The notes under the pieces are model-generated. The model saw nothing but the letters and a program-made list of their open reading frames with translations. It was not told the DNA's origin and did no database searches. A stretch of DNA of 64,000 nt from Anthonomus grandis grandis (lineage: Eukaryota > Arthropoda > Insecta > Coleoptera > Curculionidae): the NCBI RefSeq assembly GCF_022605725.1, contig NC_065546.1, positions 17,418,227 through 17,482,226 on the forward strand, given 5' to 3'. The position numbers were made by a program, and so were the translations under genes. Shown here piece after piece: positions 23,694-37,390 of the stretch; positions within the stretch are counted from its first letter, which is position 1; each line of letters opens with the position of its first letter.

Positions 23694-24439
23694 TTCTCTT
23701 AATTGAATTGGTAGTTTTATTTTCATAAATGGTTCTAAACTTGGCCATTAATAATTTTTGCAAAACATTTATTATAGAATATCATCTATTCCACTTTGAG
23801 AAAAAATAAGTAAAAAATGAAGATATAAAAATCTTCTTAAAGATGGCTTAGAGAGGCTTAACTAAAATCTAATGGATAAATTGATGAAGGTCTTTAATCG
23901 AAGCCAATACTGCGATTATACTCATCATCACAATAAAATTTAAAGAACAAATCTAAGAAGCCAGAACGGGTCAAAAGACTATCCCGGTTATCTCTAGGAA
24001 GGACTCTGTTTTAGAAAATAAGAGTTCCGTTCCGGTTCTAAAACTTTAATCAGATATAATCACCAAGAAACCAGAAAAACTTGAAGTGGTCAGCTTTTTA
24101 GTGTGTATTCTATATGGGGTGAGGGTACCTAGCCCATTAGGATAAGCCAATTGCCACATCTTGGAGCGCGTTTAATAATTTTATTATATTGATAAAAGTT
24201 TTGTATATTTTTGGCTTCCAGTATTTTTTCTCTAATCAGTGGGAGGGCTCTTTAAGTAAAGGACAATTTATGGCAACCAGTATCACAATTTATTGTGACT
24301 AACTGCTGAAACTTGAACAAGACAAAAGATAAAGTGAAAGTGATAATTAGTTAAAAATTGGCCTGATCATAACCATAGTTCCCAAACAGATGCTGGTGGC
24401 TTGAATCACTTTTTGGAATAAGAGCATAGAATTTAAAAC
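23694..24439. other. No clear gene
   Basis: AT-rich. Probably includes unreadable 5' remains of the LINE that follows. Confidence 0.4.
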
Positions 24440-26802
24440 AAGACTATATAAGGATAGACCATTTACGCCGTGGATAACGAGTAATATTAAATATCTAATT
24501 AAATGATGAGACAAAGCTCGCAAAAAATATACTCGACAAAAAACTCTCGTGAATTTGACATATTAGGGGCATTTAAAGAATTATACTAAACACGCAATTA
24601 ATCGCGAAAAAATTACTTTTTTCAAGCAAATGTCTATAGAACTTGACCCTATTCCGGAAAATCTCAATTTACCCGAGGACTTAAATAATTTTTTTTCGAA
24701 CACCGTGGGCCCTACTATTGGGATATTGAATTAATCATTAGAAAAACTTAACTTTTATAATTCAAATACATTTAGTCACTTTGAGACGGAATTTAATATA
24801 AGTCTTATAACTGAAAATAAAACTGTCGATATTATTAATAAAATAGGGTCAAATGCAATAGATGGTGATGGAATTTCCATTAGAGATCTTAAACTATGTC
24901 TTCCTTTTTGTCTTAAGCCATTAGTCAATATTTTAAATTCCTGCATCTTGGAAAACCAATTCCCCGATGATTGGAAAAAAGCGATACTCATTCCCTTACC
25001 AAAAATACCTTGTCCAACAGAATATAAAGACATTAGACCAATAAGTATTCTGCCAGCCATTTCAAAAATCTTAGAACGTCACGTATATAAAGAATAGCTA
25101 GACTATGTTTATAATTTAAAAATTATTACTGATTGCCAGTCAGGATTTCGTAAATCTTTTAGTCTTATCAGGTTTAAAGAGGATTTAAAGAATTAAATTT
25201 TTTTTAGCTCTTATCTTAAAGATCGGTTACATTGTGTCCGAATGGTAAATTTAAATTTTCAAGGTTTTTGTCATTTAAAAAAGGGGTGCCTCAGGGTTCC
25301 ATATTAGGTCCCTTACTTTTCTCTTTATATGTTGCGGACATGAATCTGTGCATCGAAAATTCTAAGCTGCACCAATTTGATGACGACTCCCAAATTTATA
25401 ATTCTTTTAAAATATCAGACGTTCAGGTGGCACAGAATAAAATTAACGCCGATCAGATTGCTTTGTTTGCTTAAAACCATAACCTCAAATTAAATGCTTT
25501 AAAGTCATGTTTCTTTCCCAAAATAAAAGTCATCTTCTAGATTGCATGGAAAATTTTAAAATTAATATTAATGGAACAGTTATACCAACCGTTGCGGAAA
25601 AACGTAATCTAGGGGTTATATTCGATTCAAATATCAGCTTTGCCTCCCACATTAAGAACAAAATTAAAATTGCTTACGGTCGTTTAAAAAACTTATATCA
25701 ATACAAAAATCAGTTACCATCAAACACCAAATATTTGCTTTGCAATTCGCTTGTACTGTCTTTGGTGGATTATGCAAACATTGTGTATGGCGACTCAGTA
25801 ACCGTATCTCTGTCAAGGACGGTGCAAAAACTGCAAAATAGTTTTATGCGTTTTTTCTTTAATATATCGTATAGGGACCACATTACTCCTTATATAAATT
25901 CACATTTTATATTAAATATGAAAAATAGAAGGAAGTGTCATATGTATAATTTAATTTACAAAATAATTAAATCAGGTCAGCCGCCATATTTAAGAGACTT
26001 ATTTTTTCGCCATGATTATATACACAATGTAAGAAATCCAAACTTGATTAGAATTCCATTTCATCGAACATCAGGTTTTAAAAAATCATTCCAGTATGTA
26101 GGCATTCATATGAACAAGTTACTGGATTACAGTAAAAATAGTTCACCAAAGAAATTTATTGCATATGTTAAAGAAATTCTTCTTAATTCTCAACTTTAAC
26201 GCAATAAAGGCATTTTAACAAATTCACACCACCAAATTTTTATGAAAAATATAATTTAATTACTTTTATTTAATTGCAACCATATTATTTTTGAGTTCTT
26301 ACTTTTTAAATCAACACTGGTCTTGTTGATCTTATAGGCATAAAAATAAAATTTTAAATGGTTCATTTTGGAATATCTATTCATTTTTGCATCGTGTTGC
26401 CCTGGTTTTCCAGCCTCAGCTCGTGTTTTTTGCCGCCCTTCCTCCTCTCTGTCTATTGCACAAATGGTACCTATATTAATGTAATTGATATAGTAAATTA
26501 TTACACTATATTCTTTTTTGCTTTTAGCTTTTATTTGTTTTTAGAGTTTAATGACTTATTTTCTAAATAATTATAATTGGGAAAGTCTTTATTCTTCTTT
26601 TAGTTGTAATTAGGTGAGTATGTTTTAACGGTCTGAGCAGCACATGCGCGCTAGCTCGTGTATGTGTTATCGGTTGTTTTTATAATCGCAGTTCAGTCCG
26701 CATTACCCTTAGCACTGTGTAAATTCTTGTAATAAAAAAATATAATTTTCTATGTACAATGTTTAAGTGGTAATAAAAGTCTTTTGAATTTGAATTTTTG
26801 AA
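24440..26802 (+). pseudogene. Non-LTR retrotransposon, RT to 3' end
   Basis: Begins in the linker before the RT (PFTPWITSNIKYLI, about 24457), then the RT: AIDGDGISIRDLKL, ILIPLPKIPCPTEYKDIRPI, SILPAISKILER. A deletion at about 25170-25200 removes the segment with the first catalytic Asp. 25232 on gives KKGVPQGSILGPLLFSLYVA and QFDDDSQIY, where FDDD replaces the FADD box. The C-terminal domain is one open frame, 25507-26199 (NLGVIFD, LSLVDYANIVYGD, HITPYINSHF, GQPPYLRDLF). The 3' UTR runs to about 26802 and ends in TTTGAATTTGAAT-type short repeats after AATAAA. Frameshifts and stops at 24720, 25095 and 25474 make it dead. It is related to the tail at 13.5-14.1 kb. Confidence 0.85.
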
Positions 26803-28756
26803 GCTGTAAGGGCACTGGATTGTTTTAATAACGTTAAGAAATCCAGCAAGCAATAAAAAGTTTACTAATAAACCTCAGAAGATAAGACTATTCACAACAA
26901 ATAATGGAAAAGTAAGGACTATAGGACTGGCATTAACTAAATCTTTTTACAAGAATTTTAACAAACTCAGAGAGCACCTGCTTTTAATTCATATTAAGCT
27001 ACTGCTGGAGGCAGTGGAGACTTCTTGATCAAAATAATTTCTGCTTTAGTACTTCTTTTTGTAACAGTACAAAATTGCAGTAAATTTGTTTTAAAATATT
27101 TTTTAGTTTAATATAAAATTTCTTTAAATTTTTTAAGTTTAGGATCCATTTATTGGAAATTTTTTATATACCTTAGCGCGCTTAACCTTCGTTCCCGTTG
27201 GTACATTATTAAACAGTATTAAAATCATCCCAAATAGATCCCCTGTGTTGGGCGAGATAAATGGGAAATGAACTAGACCGCAAAGAGTCTCATCAGGGAT
27301 ACCAAGACCTTATTCAGAAGGTATAATATTCATTAATTAAGATTATTAGTAGGTAGCAGCAATGAATAAAGAGGAAATTCTAGAAGCACCCAGAACCCGA
27401 AAGTCTTCAGCCAACAAAGAATGTATGGTTGGCTGAAGGGCTGGCTGAATTTATATTCCCTATATATGGAGATTAGTACTAACAGTTAAATGTAGAATAT
27501 GACGAAGCCGATTAATGCTTGGTTTGAATATATAAGCCTATGAGATAGAGTTTGCTTTTAGTTCATAACGTTTGGAGATAAAGATTACTAAGAATAATAA
27601 AAAGATATGCAAACAAACCTTTATACATAATATGTTGGTTGGTAAAACCCACGGAATCTTGACAGTTGACAAAATTATGACAGCCTGTTGAAAAAATTAA
27701 GTGAGTGTTTCTGGATTCCCTAAGTTGCATTTATTAAGAATCGTCTCTTAACTTAAGAGGCATAATGTTAGCGTATCTTATTATAATAATCAAAATAAAA
27801 TACCTTTGTACAATTTTACAAAAAAATATGAGGATATATCATGCTTAAATTAGCAAGCGCGCGTAAAGTTTAAAAATAGGTATATAAACAGAAACACAAG
27901 TCTACTGGTTTAAGTAAATTATTGACTTTAGCATTTACATACATACGTCTGTATAAATCCATAAATATTTATGCTTATAATTATAATTATATGAGTAAAG
28001 CTAAACACAGACATGCACATTGTTGCGAATGGATATTGACGTCTCCATCTGATTCGCGTATATACTCTGTTCCTTATATACACCCTCTTTATGTCCCTAA
28101 AAATCAATACGAGATTCTCCCTTATGTAGCGGGAATCAGAATTTTTAGCCATTATTACAGTGTTTACGTGAGTTAAAAAGTTTGGTTGGGAAAGGCTTTA
28201 CAGGTTAAAGGAGATTTGTTTACGCTTATATTTTAAATAAACAGGTGAACTCAATAAGGTTTCAGGTAAGTTTCTTTAATACATAAGTGCAATTTTTTAA
28301 CCTAGTAATTTATGATATGTTTACGAAAGAAAAACTCATAAAATATCTCAAAAAATGATCAGATTAAGAAATAATAATTTATAATGTGGAATTTCCTATA
28401 TTTTTTTATCCAAATTTCAATAATAGGGCTATTGTTAATTTCGTTAATTTTATTTCAATTTTAAAATATTCATAAATGGATCTGTTTTTAAAATGTATGA
28501 TAAAAAGATCTTTTTTCGGCGAATGTCGAAAACGACAGAAAATATAAGTCATCTTTAGCTAGGTTATTGATTTTTATTACTCAAAGTACATCCTTAATAA
28601 ACTTTTTTGTTAGTACTTATTAAAATTAAAAAATGAATGTAAAATTGAGTATCAAAACAAGATAAAAGGGAGTTCGAGAAACAATTTCGAAAAATCAAAC
28701 AAACTACCAAATAAAATGTTTTAAAGGCATATTGCAATATGTACATTTTTATATAG
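26803..28756. other. No clear gene; small hairpin at 27405-27438
   Basis: AT-rich. CTTCAGCCAAC at 27405-27415 pairs exactly with 27428-27438. The overlapping frames at 27922-28176 on both strands are open but unrecognised. Confidence 0.4.
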
Positions 28757-31336
28757 CAGGATGTATCACCAAGTACTGCATCGACCGATGGTAAGAAACC
28801 TGCAAGTGAACAAATCCTAAAATTTGACTATACACTAAAGTCTATAGAGGCAAGTCGAGTGAAATATTTTTATTATGGCGTTACTTTAATAAGTAATAAT
28901 ACCAGAAATAGGTGTCGTATATATTACTACATTTTTGAATTCTATAGAATTCGTTTTAGACATATTGGCGTTTTTATGTTAAAAAGGTCAATAATTATCA
29001 ATCAATGGTTCCTTGCAGAGGGAAACCAATTTTAATAGACTTTATATAAAATTTCTATAATTATTAATATCGTATGGTCAAATAAGAGACAAATGCAGAC
29101 AGGATAAAAACAACTACATTAAAAAAATATGCAGGGATATAGAGGAACATCAACTCACCATGACACCAGAGACTTGTATCAAAAAGTAAGGGAAATAACA
29201 CGCAAATTCAAACCAAAGACTTTCACAATTGAAGACAAGGACGGAAAGATAGTATGGGAAGACGAAAAAGTGATCGAACGATGGAGACAATATTGTGAGG
29301 AATTATACACCGAAGAAACCAAAATAGCGATCGAACAACAGAAAGAAAACACACAATTTGAAATGAAGCCCAATATTCTTATGTCTGAAATTAAAGAAGC
29401 TATAAAAAACCTAAAGCTAAACAAATCCCCAGGAACAGACGGGGTCTTGCTAAGCTCATAAAAGTACTAGGAGACCCGGGAACCAAAATCCTACATGATA
29501 TATGTAATAAGATCTGGCAAAGTGGTCAATGGCCTAAAGACTGGACAACGTCTGCATTTATACCTATTCACAAAAAGGGATCCACCAAAAAATGCGAAAA
29601 TTATCGAACGATATCTCTAATCACATATGCCAGCAAAATCCTGCTTAAAATAATAGATAGACGATTGCAAAACTACTTAGAGAGTCAAATCCCTCCAGAA
29701 CAAGCAGGCTTCGTTAAGGGAAGAGGGACTAGGGACCAAATATTCAACATCCGCCAATTAATCGAGAAAGCCCGGGAGTTCAACAAGAGCATGGGGGTAA
29801 TGCTCTTGTGCTTTATAGATTACAAAAAGGCTTTCGACTGTGTTCGATAGAGTAGTCTCTGGAACGTATTGAAAGAAATGGGAGTCCCTCCGCATTTCAT
29901 ATCTCTAATAACCAACCTATATGAAAATAACAATGTCATAGTTAGTCTCGACAATAAAACATCAAACATTTTAAAAGTACATAGAGGCGTCCGGCAATGA
30001 TGTATCCTATCACCGAGACGCTTCAATGCCTACGGTGAATTCATAATGAGACAAGCCCTGGAAAATTTTGAAGGAGGTGTGTCAATCAATGGTAGAAAGA
30101 TATGTAATCTGAGATACGCGGACGATACTACCCTAATAACAAGAGATGAAGATGAGATGGTTACACTTATTGATCAGGTCGCTAATGAAAGCCGAGCTCT
30201 AGGCCTCGAAATAAATCTAGAAAAGACCAAGTTAATGGTCATTGACAGGAGTAACACCATACAGTTAAGAAATCTGCAAAATAGAATTGAAGTAGTAGAT
30301 GAATTCATCTACTTAGGGTCCCTAATAAACAGCAAGGGAGGGTGTGAAACAGAAATAAGAAGGCGGATAGCATTAGCGAGGACAGCAATGTCAAACTTAT
30401 CCAAGATATGGAAAGACAGATCCATAACCAGAAACATGAAAAGAGCCCTGGTAAACACCCTAGTGTTTTCGATATTTTCGTATGGTTCCGAATCCTGGAC
30501 AATAAAGTCGAGCGACAGGCACCGAATAGATGCTTTTGAAATGTGGTGCTGGCGGAGGATGCTTCGCATACCCTGGACTGCACACCGGACCAATGTGTCC
30601 ATATTAAACGAATTAGGAATCACCGATCGATTGTCCTTCAGCTGCGGACGCCGCATTCTGGGTTACTTCAGACACATCACCAGGAGAGACCAAGACAATC
30701 TAGAAAAACTTATCGTGCAGGGCAAAGTAGAAGGTAAAAGATCAAGAGGAAGATCCCCATCACGGTGGATAGACCAAATTAAAGAAATTACAGGGCAAGC
30801 CTTGCAGACAAAAGAGTAGCAGAAGATCGACAACAGTGGAGACAATCGACCCATCAGTGTTCATAGACATGACGTCACAACTCTTCAGGAATGAAGATAT
30901 GACTAGGAATAAATGGTCAAATAAGAAGAATATCAATGACATTTAAAAAATCTTCTAAAATTATTTTTTTCAAATGGAAACCGCCTATTTTTATTACTTA
31001 ATCGATTTAAAAAAAAAGACTATTTTTTTAAATTTGTAATTTTTTAAATATGTGAAAGTAATATTTTTCTATCGTAAGAATATTACACGGTTTCTAAATT
31101 GTATCAGTTGGGGATGACAGCGTGTATAAAACGATACAAAAATTTCGCTCCTTGTCTATATCATGCTACTAAATCATGCCTTTTAAAATGCCTAAGTTAA
31201 AACTCACTTAGACCCGCCATCTTGAAAATATTTTAGCCAACTTGCTCCCGTCAAATTTAGTATACTGGCAAATTTTCAGATTTTTTCACCTACAGTTTTC
31301 CTATCATCGATCGATGCAGTACCTGGACTCAGCCTG
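28757..31336. mobile_element. Non-autonomous TIR element split by an RTE insertion
   Basis: The left end (CAGGATGTATCACCAAGTAC, from 28757) and right end (reverse complement, to 31336) share an inverted repeat that includes GTACTGCATCGA[C/T]CGATG, extends with lower identity for about 150 bp, and is flanked by TA. Without the LINE at 29088-30912 the element would be about 750 bp. No transposase was seen. Confidence 0.7.
29088..30912 (+). pseudogene. RTE-type non-LTR retrotransposon, 5'-truncated, with 14-bp target duplication
   Basis: Starts in the linker after the endonuclease (DLYQKVREITRKFKPK, WRQYCEELYTEE). Then comes the RT: IKNLKLNKSPGTDG, FIPIHKKGSTKKCENYRTIS in shifted frames, EQAGFVKGRGTRDQIFN, and the catalytic FIDYKKAFDCVR. 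The long frame 30046-30819 carries NLRYADDTTLI, IYLGSLINSKGGCETEIRRR, SYGSESWTIK, MWCWRRMLRIPWTAHRTN and the usual C-terminal basic tail (GKRSRGRSPSRWIDQIK). Frameshifts near 29455 and 29660 and stops near 29850 and 30000 inactivate it. ATGGTCAAATAAGA at 29074-29087 is repeated at 30913-30926 and is the likely target-site duplication. It sits inside the TIR element 28757-31336. Confidence 0.88.
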
Positions 31337-31914
31337 TATATTTAATAAATAGGCGATTAGGTTAACGAATGAGGTAGTTTTGACTCAAAAGTTTTATTGC
31401 AATATTTTTTCTAATCTTGAAAATATTTTCATGAAATAAGTAATAATTAAAAATAAGTTTTTTTTTAACTTTACCACTCTTTAGTGTAAAATCTAAGATG
31501 TTTAGAATAAGTGATCGTATTAGATGAAAAGCAGGAATGTCCAGGAGGCAAAGATTCAAGTTATAACAGTTTTTTGTTGAAAAACGTCATAACTTGATTT
31601 TTTGAAGAGGTAATAAAAGTATTCGTGTTTCAGAAGCATCTTATATCATCGCAAAACTAGTAAACAATTAAAAATAAACTAAAAAGTATGAGATGGTCCT
31701 GATCTACGATCACCATTAATAGCTTCTCTTATCTTCCGATGATGATATGATGTTTCATCATTTGGAAGGCTGGCACTAAGTTTGTCTTCAGGTTCCTAAG
31801 AGGGAGTTGCTTAAGCGACAGTTTTTTTAATTTAGTTTTGAGCGGATTTTTCGACTTGTAGAAGGCTGGTATAAAGTTGTTTTATTCATTACGCTGGCAT
31901 AATTTCAATCATTT
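31337..31914. other. No gene seen
   Basis: AT-rich; the frame 31362-31559 on the minus strand has no recognisable content. Confidence 0.4.
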
Positions 31915-33150
31915 TCAAGGACAGACGTCTTTGTATTTTTTTATATCTATAGGAATCAATTTGAAATAAGATTGTGACGGCGATTTAAATTCAAACCCTA
32001 TGGTGCTTGATTTGATTTTACGTACAATTTTATTGCACTGCTCTGTAGGGAGGGTGGGTGATTCTAACATTACTACATTGTAGGAATTATAATAAGATAC
32101 AATTATGTCTTCATGTCCCTAGTCATTTTAAATTCCTTAATTTCTTGAACTGGGAATGGACAATTTTTTGCATATTTGTACAGAAAAACTCAGTCCACTC
32201 CTTAACATAATCTACTGAAACTACAGTAAATGGCATTGGTTTTACCCTAGATGTCAAAATAGTTTGTTTCCAATCACTGGGAGATTCCATTCTCAAATTT
32301 GTATTTACCAGTCTCACATTCTTGTTGCATTGTAACTATGAATGCCCCAAATCAGATATGTCAACTGTATTGAGTTGAAACTATGCAATATTTTTACTTC
32401 CATGGGCAAAAAATTCATACATAAATCAAAAAGAAAAGGACACACTTTCTTTCTTCAGATCCTTTTCTTGCAATGTATTCAGGATACGTGTAAAAATATG
32501 ATTGAGCATTAGAAAGAACATGGATGGATATTAAAGGCGAACATGGAGAGTTGACGTTTGTAATATACACCATTGATAAATACATTCGGAACGGAAATAT
32601 TTTTTTGATAGTCCAATAATATGGCTTTAAATTCTATATATCTTCGAGCTTTACTGCGGGCACCAGATTATGTAATAAATAGGTAATAAATAGTTACTGG
32701 GTAAATAGTTAATGGGTAATAAATAGTTTGCGCTTTCCCCTGTTGTTAAAGTTCTTTTTCGGCATTGAGCTTAATGACGTCTGCGCCACTTGTAAGGCAA
32801 TTCTGAACAGCTTTAACTTTAACTGAAAGCTGATCGCACTGACTCCAAGTATCGGATCAAGGATATCCAAATCCAATATTAAGATAATTCCGAAATATAT
32901 TCCTATTGTACTGATAACATGTTTTTTGATTTGGCTAAAGATCTCTAAACATTATGTACATCTTTTGAATGTTAAGCTCCTCCGAAGAATATGACCTCTT
33001 TTTATTATCCTTTAAGTTGTAGTGGCTTTGCCTCGTCTTGAACAAAACAATGTGAGACTTAATACGTTCTAAAGGATTACTTGTAATTTTTTTTAAATTT
33101 TTTCTCAGCGTTTTTCTTTCGCAGCAATACTAAACTTTTTTAAAGAACTC
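31915..33150 (-). pseudogene. DUF7869-like transposon-associated protein relic
   Basis: On the minus strand, stitched over several frames, I recognise the order of a widespread insect uncharacterised family (the FCDSCGGQNKN/DUF7869 type): LERIKSHIVLFKTRQSHYN at about 33075, YSSEELNIQKMY, FGYP-SDTWSQCDQL, a KSGARSKARRYIEF segment, NIFPFRM, SNAQSYFYTYPEYIARKGS, then GHSYMECD-like GIHSYNATRMCDW, ESPSDWKQTILTSRVKPMPF (32317-32123 frame), EWTEFF, and EFKSPSQSYFKLIPI at the C-end. The signature SDSCGGQN stretch is lost. Many stops and frame changes show long decay. The family is thought to be transposon-derived; its role is unknown. The identification comes from memory of the family pattern. Confidence 0.5.
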
Positions 33151-33904
33151 TGTAAGTATTGGAACTAAGTTTTGGAAATTCCATGTACTGCCTTGAAAAA
33201 TAGTGCACATACTTTTTCCTCCTTAAATGTGTTTTTTGTTCTAATTCTTACCCTGTTCTTATAGCTACTATCATGATACTTCGCTAAGTATTATGGTGCC
33301 CTTGACCTTCTACGTTGTATTGTAGTTACAGAGATAAGCGAACACAAACAGGAATTTTGGTCATTTGATTTTAAAGCATTGAAATAATCAAGAACAGCTT
33401 GTCTGTCACTGGGATACACTTTAGCCTTTTACATTCACAAAACTTTCTAAATTCGTGGGATTGTAAACGTATCTTTTTAGCAACTTTTTATATTCTGGTT
33501 AGTTTTTTACTTTTATTATTATTGTTCATCACTTTTCTAAACAAAAACTCACAACGAGACCACAGTCATACGTCTTTTAACGTTCCACGTGCACTACTGA
33601 GATACAGGAAAATTACTGCAATATTATAATTGTATTGAAATATGGACATTCCTGGTTTTCTCCGGATACCCTTTATAGATTTATATGAACTGTTTTGCTT
33701 CATTTTATCTTAGGAATATATCTCTGAACTTTGTCACAATATTCAAAAAATACCCTGTAGCCTAATTGCCTTTTTTTAAATTTCTATTTCGAATTTGTTT
33801 TATGCTTTGATCTTGACATATTTTTTTAAATTTTTAAATTTTTGGTAAGTATGTTAGTTATATGTACAATAACGTATCTTGTTGTCTATATTTAATATAA
33901 TTTT
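33151..33904. other. No gene seen
   Basis: AT-rich flank between the DUF7869-like relic and the 3' tail of the next LINE. The 33399-33629 frame is low-complexity hydrophobic and unrecognised. Confidence 0.4.
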
Positions 33905-36900
33905 ATAAAGAAAGAAAGAAAGAAAGAAAATGTGCTATATTACGTAAGAATAATCTTGTGTACAAGCATCCTACAAGCTAAAAAAACAAAACTAAAATAC
34001 AATTTCAAAAATTGACAAAACAATGAACAAATTTAAACACAAGAAGACAAAACTTTTTGAACATACTTGAATTAAAGATAACTAAATAAAACAATCAATT
34101 ACTAAATAAAGGAAAACTTGTTGACAAAACTAGAGAAGAAAAAAGAAAAAAAAATGAACTTTCCAACATGTCCAAGGTTAAAACCTATCATTAAAAAAGT
34201 CATCCATATGCCTTAGCCAATAAAAGCGACTTTAATTCTGTTTTAAATTTCATTAACATCCGATATATGTCTAACACATAGAGGAACATGATTGTCATTT
34301 TTTTTACTTATGTAAATTAATGAGTTTTTGGTAAGGGAAGACGTAGGAATAGGTAGGGGAACATCATTTACACGACGAGTCAAATAGCCAGTGTCAGAGC
34401 GTAGTTGGGGAACTTTGTGAATAAGAGCAGCTGTTTCTAAGATAAAGAGTGAAAAAAGAGCTAGGATTTTTTCAGAAATGAAGAGGGGTTTGCAAGAATC
34501 TCTTAACTTAGCAGAACACAGGTATCTAACTGCTTTTTTTTAAATAACAAAGACAATGTTAAGTAGCCCCTTATTGGTTAAACCCCAAAAAGGCAAGCCA
34601 TACCGAATATGAGATTCAATAAGTGAAAAGTACACTGAACGTGCAACCACCCCTCCCAGCTCTTGTTTTGCCATTCTTACTGCAAAACATCCAGAAGATA
34701 ATTTCCCAGCTAAATGTAAAATATGATCTTCAAACCGAAGGCGACCATCAATGATAATTCCTAGGAACTTGCAGCACTCTTTATTCTGCAAGAGGGAATT
34801 TTCGTCAAACATCAGACCCTGAACATCGCACTTAAACCCCATAATAGACGTCTTTCTTACATTAAACACGAGCCTGTTGGAAGCACACCACCCTGATAAG
34901 ATCCGAAGGTCTTCAAGGATACAAGTCTTAATATAATCAGAATTTTTATGGCTCCATAGTATGGTGGTATCATCAGCAAACTGAACCACCTTGCCCTGCA
35001 GTTTCAATGAACTCGAGTCATCCACATACAGTAAAAATAACAGTGGTCCCAACACTGAACCCTGGGGAACGCCGCATTTTAGGGATCTAGAAGCAGACAA
35101 ACGCCCAGACACTGTAACCTTCTGAGTACGATTTGATAGATAGGACTCAAGCCATCGCAACGCTACGCCCCTAAAACCATATTTATCGAGCATAGATAAC
35201 AGTATTCTATGATCCACACAGTCAAGTGCTTTGGATAGATCACAAAACACTGCCGCCGATGACTCTCCAGAATTCAAGGACACATAGACGCTCTCCAAAA
35301 AGCTAAAAACAGCATCATGAGGCCCTTTACCGGCTTGAAATCAAACTAATTTGCAGACAAAATGCCATTATGATGTAAAAAGGACAAAATTCTGCTTTTT
35401 GCAAGTTTTTCAACTATCTTAGACAGGGTAGACAAAATAGAAATGGGACGGAAGTTACAAGGCTGATCCAAATCTCCACCCTTATGAAGAGGGATAACCA
35501 CTGCCTCTTTTGAACATGAAGGAAAAATGCCAATATGTAAAGAATTGTTTATGGCAGAAACTAAAGCATTTAAGGCTAAATCAGGCAAAAAGAGTAACAA
35601 CCTCGAAGATATCCCATCAGCTCCAGATGAATTATGGTTTTTTAGGCGTTTGATTTCATTTTACTTCGGTAAGATCGACAGGATGAAAGAAAAATGAATG
35701 CTCAACAGACACTTGTTGAAGATAGTGTAAGGGATCAATGTTACGAATGCCCTTGAGCAAGATATTAGGTATTTCACAATAATAGTCGTTTAAAATGTCA
35801 GGTCTTAACTCCGATTGAGATACTTTTCTATAGCAATGTCTAAAATCATTAATAATCGACCAACACTCTCTTTGCCTATTTGATGACATATTTAAGCGAT
35901 CCCTATAATAATTTGATTTTGCTGCTTTAATTGTCTTTCTGTACAGACTACGGTATTTCTGATGATATACAAGGATATTTTCATTTGTGGTATATTTGCA
36001 CAATTTAGTCAAAAAACGTAGGTTTTTAGCTGAAATTCTATGGCCTCTTGTAACCCATGGTTTTCGTTTCTTAGTTTTAAGCCTCATTTTAGAAAAGCAC
36101 TGATTGATCTTATCACACAGAACTTGAAAAAATAAAGTAAGTGGGTCAGAAGCCGTTTCAAGTGCATTCCAATTTACCGAAGCTGTAGCAGCAGAAAAAG
36201 TATTGAAATTTCTCCTGCTGGAAATTCTTCCCATATAATGAGATGAAGATGATACGAGCTTCATGGTCGGAAATACCAGATGGGAGTACTGTGCATAAAA
36301 CGTCATCAAAATTTGTACAGAAATAGTCAATTGTAGTTGCAGATGAAGAGGTTATTCGTGTGGGAGATAGAAAGTGCATTTTCAAGTTGTAAGAATTTAA
36401 AATACTTAAAAGAGAAGTACGTGGCAAGGTTTCATCAGTGTAGTTGATATTAAAGTCACCAGCCAATATAACCTTAAAGTGTAGGGACAACTGGGATAAA
36501 AAAAAATCAAGTTTGCCTAGAAACATAGCAATATCTCCTGTAGGTGGCCTATAAACACAAAGAATATATAAATTAAAACGCTTACAAAAAGAAAGAGAGA
36601 ATTCAAAAAGATTCTCTAACAGAAGATTATCATACTTATCAATATTACAAAAAATCGTTTCAATTGTTTGCCTAGCCAAGATCATGGTTCCTCCATGTAT
36701 AGATTGTTGACGACAAAAATTTGATATAGGAACATAAGCAGATATTAAAAAACATTCACTAGGCCTCAACTAGAGCTCAGTCAGAAGTACAATATCAGGA
36801 AAATTACATGTGTCCAGCAAAAGATGAAGCTCATCCATCTTGTTTCTTAGGGATTGTATATTAAGAATAAAGATACTTAAGCTTTTCAAAGAGCTAATTT

Positions 36901-37390
36901 CAATCTTACTAGTAGAATATGAACATGAATGAGATTCAACCTTCGCGGACATGTCTATAAAAGAAAAGAATTCAATTCACGATCAGTAATCAGTTCAGAC
37001 TCATTAATTTGATGATTCAAAGTCAATTTATTCGATGAAATATTAATTTTAAAATATTTGAAAATATGTGCATATAATAATGATGCCAAGTCTGAACCAA
37101 AGTTACTGGCGTGATTAGACTCTAAAATCCCATACAGATTAATATTATTTGCATGAAATGTACGATAAAAGGCCTTATTACTATTATAGATAACATTATG
37201 GTTTAAATAAGTATAAGGGCTTGTCATCACTAAAATGTTTGTATCAACATGATTTTGAATTCAATTTTTTAAAACATCAGATGAAGAGCACATTCCATTT
37301 AACTAATTACTATTAAAAATTTCTTCTTTCGTAAAGTCCTTAACTAAATTTGATGCTGTCCTAATCACTTCACTGCTTGAACTGCCTACA
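33905..37390 (-). pseudogene. CR1/Jockey-type non-LTR retrotransposon, 3' two thirds of an element
   Basis: Same family as 1-2068. Minus strand from 37390: ORF1 SGNH-like end (SSSSEVIRTASNLV, NILVMTSP, NVIYNSNKAFYRTF), a short gap, then endonuclease (SLRNKMDELHLLLDTCNFPD, LAGDFNINY, TTIDYF, SGISDHEA), basic linker (KKRKPWVTRGHRI), RT fingers (VVIPLHKGGDLDQP, NFRPISILSTLSKIVE), then frame 35298-34540 with AVFCDLSKALDCVDH, KCGVPQGSVLGPLLFLLYVD and VQFADDTTILW, both catalytic boxes intact. The C-terminal domain runs to about 34200, with a frame change at about 34540. The 3' end is a (CTTT)n tract (33908-33930, AAAG on the plus strand). Only a few frameshifts and stops; the 5' end is truncated inside ORF1. 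Confidence 0.88.

Noticed and set aside
30305..30942. Minus-strand frames opposite the RTE reverse transcriptase
   Set aside because: Antisense of an identified RT and its basic tail.
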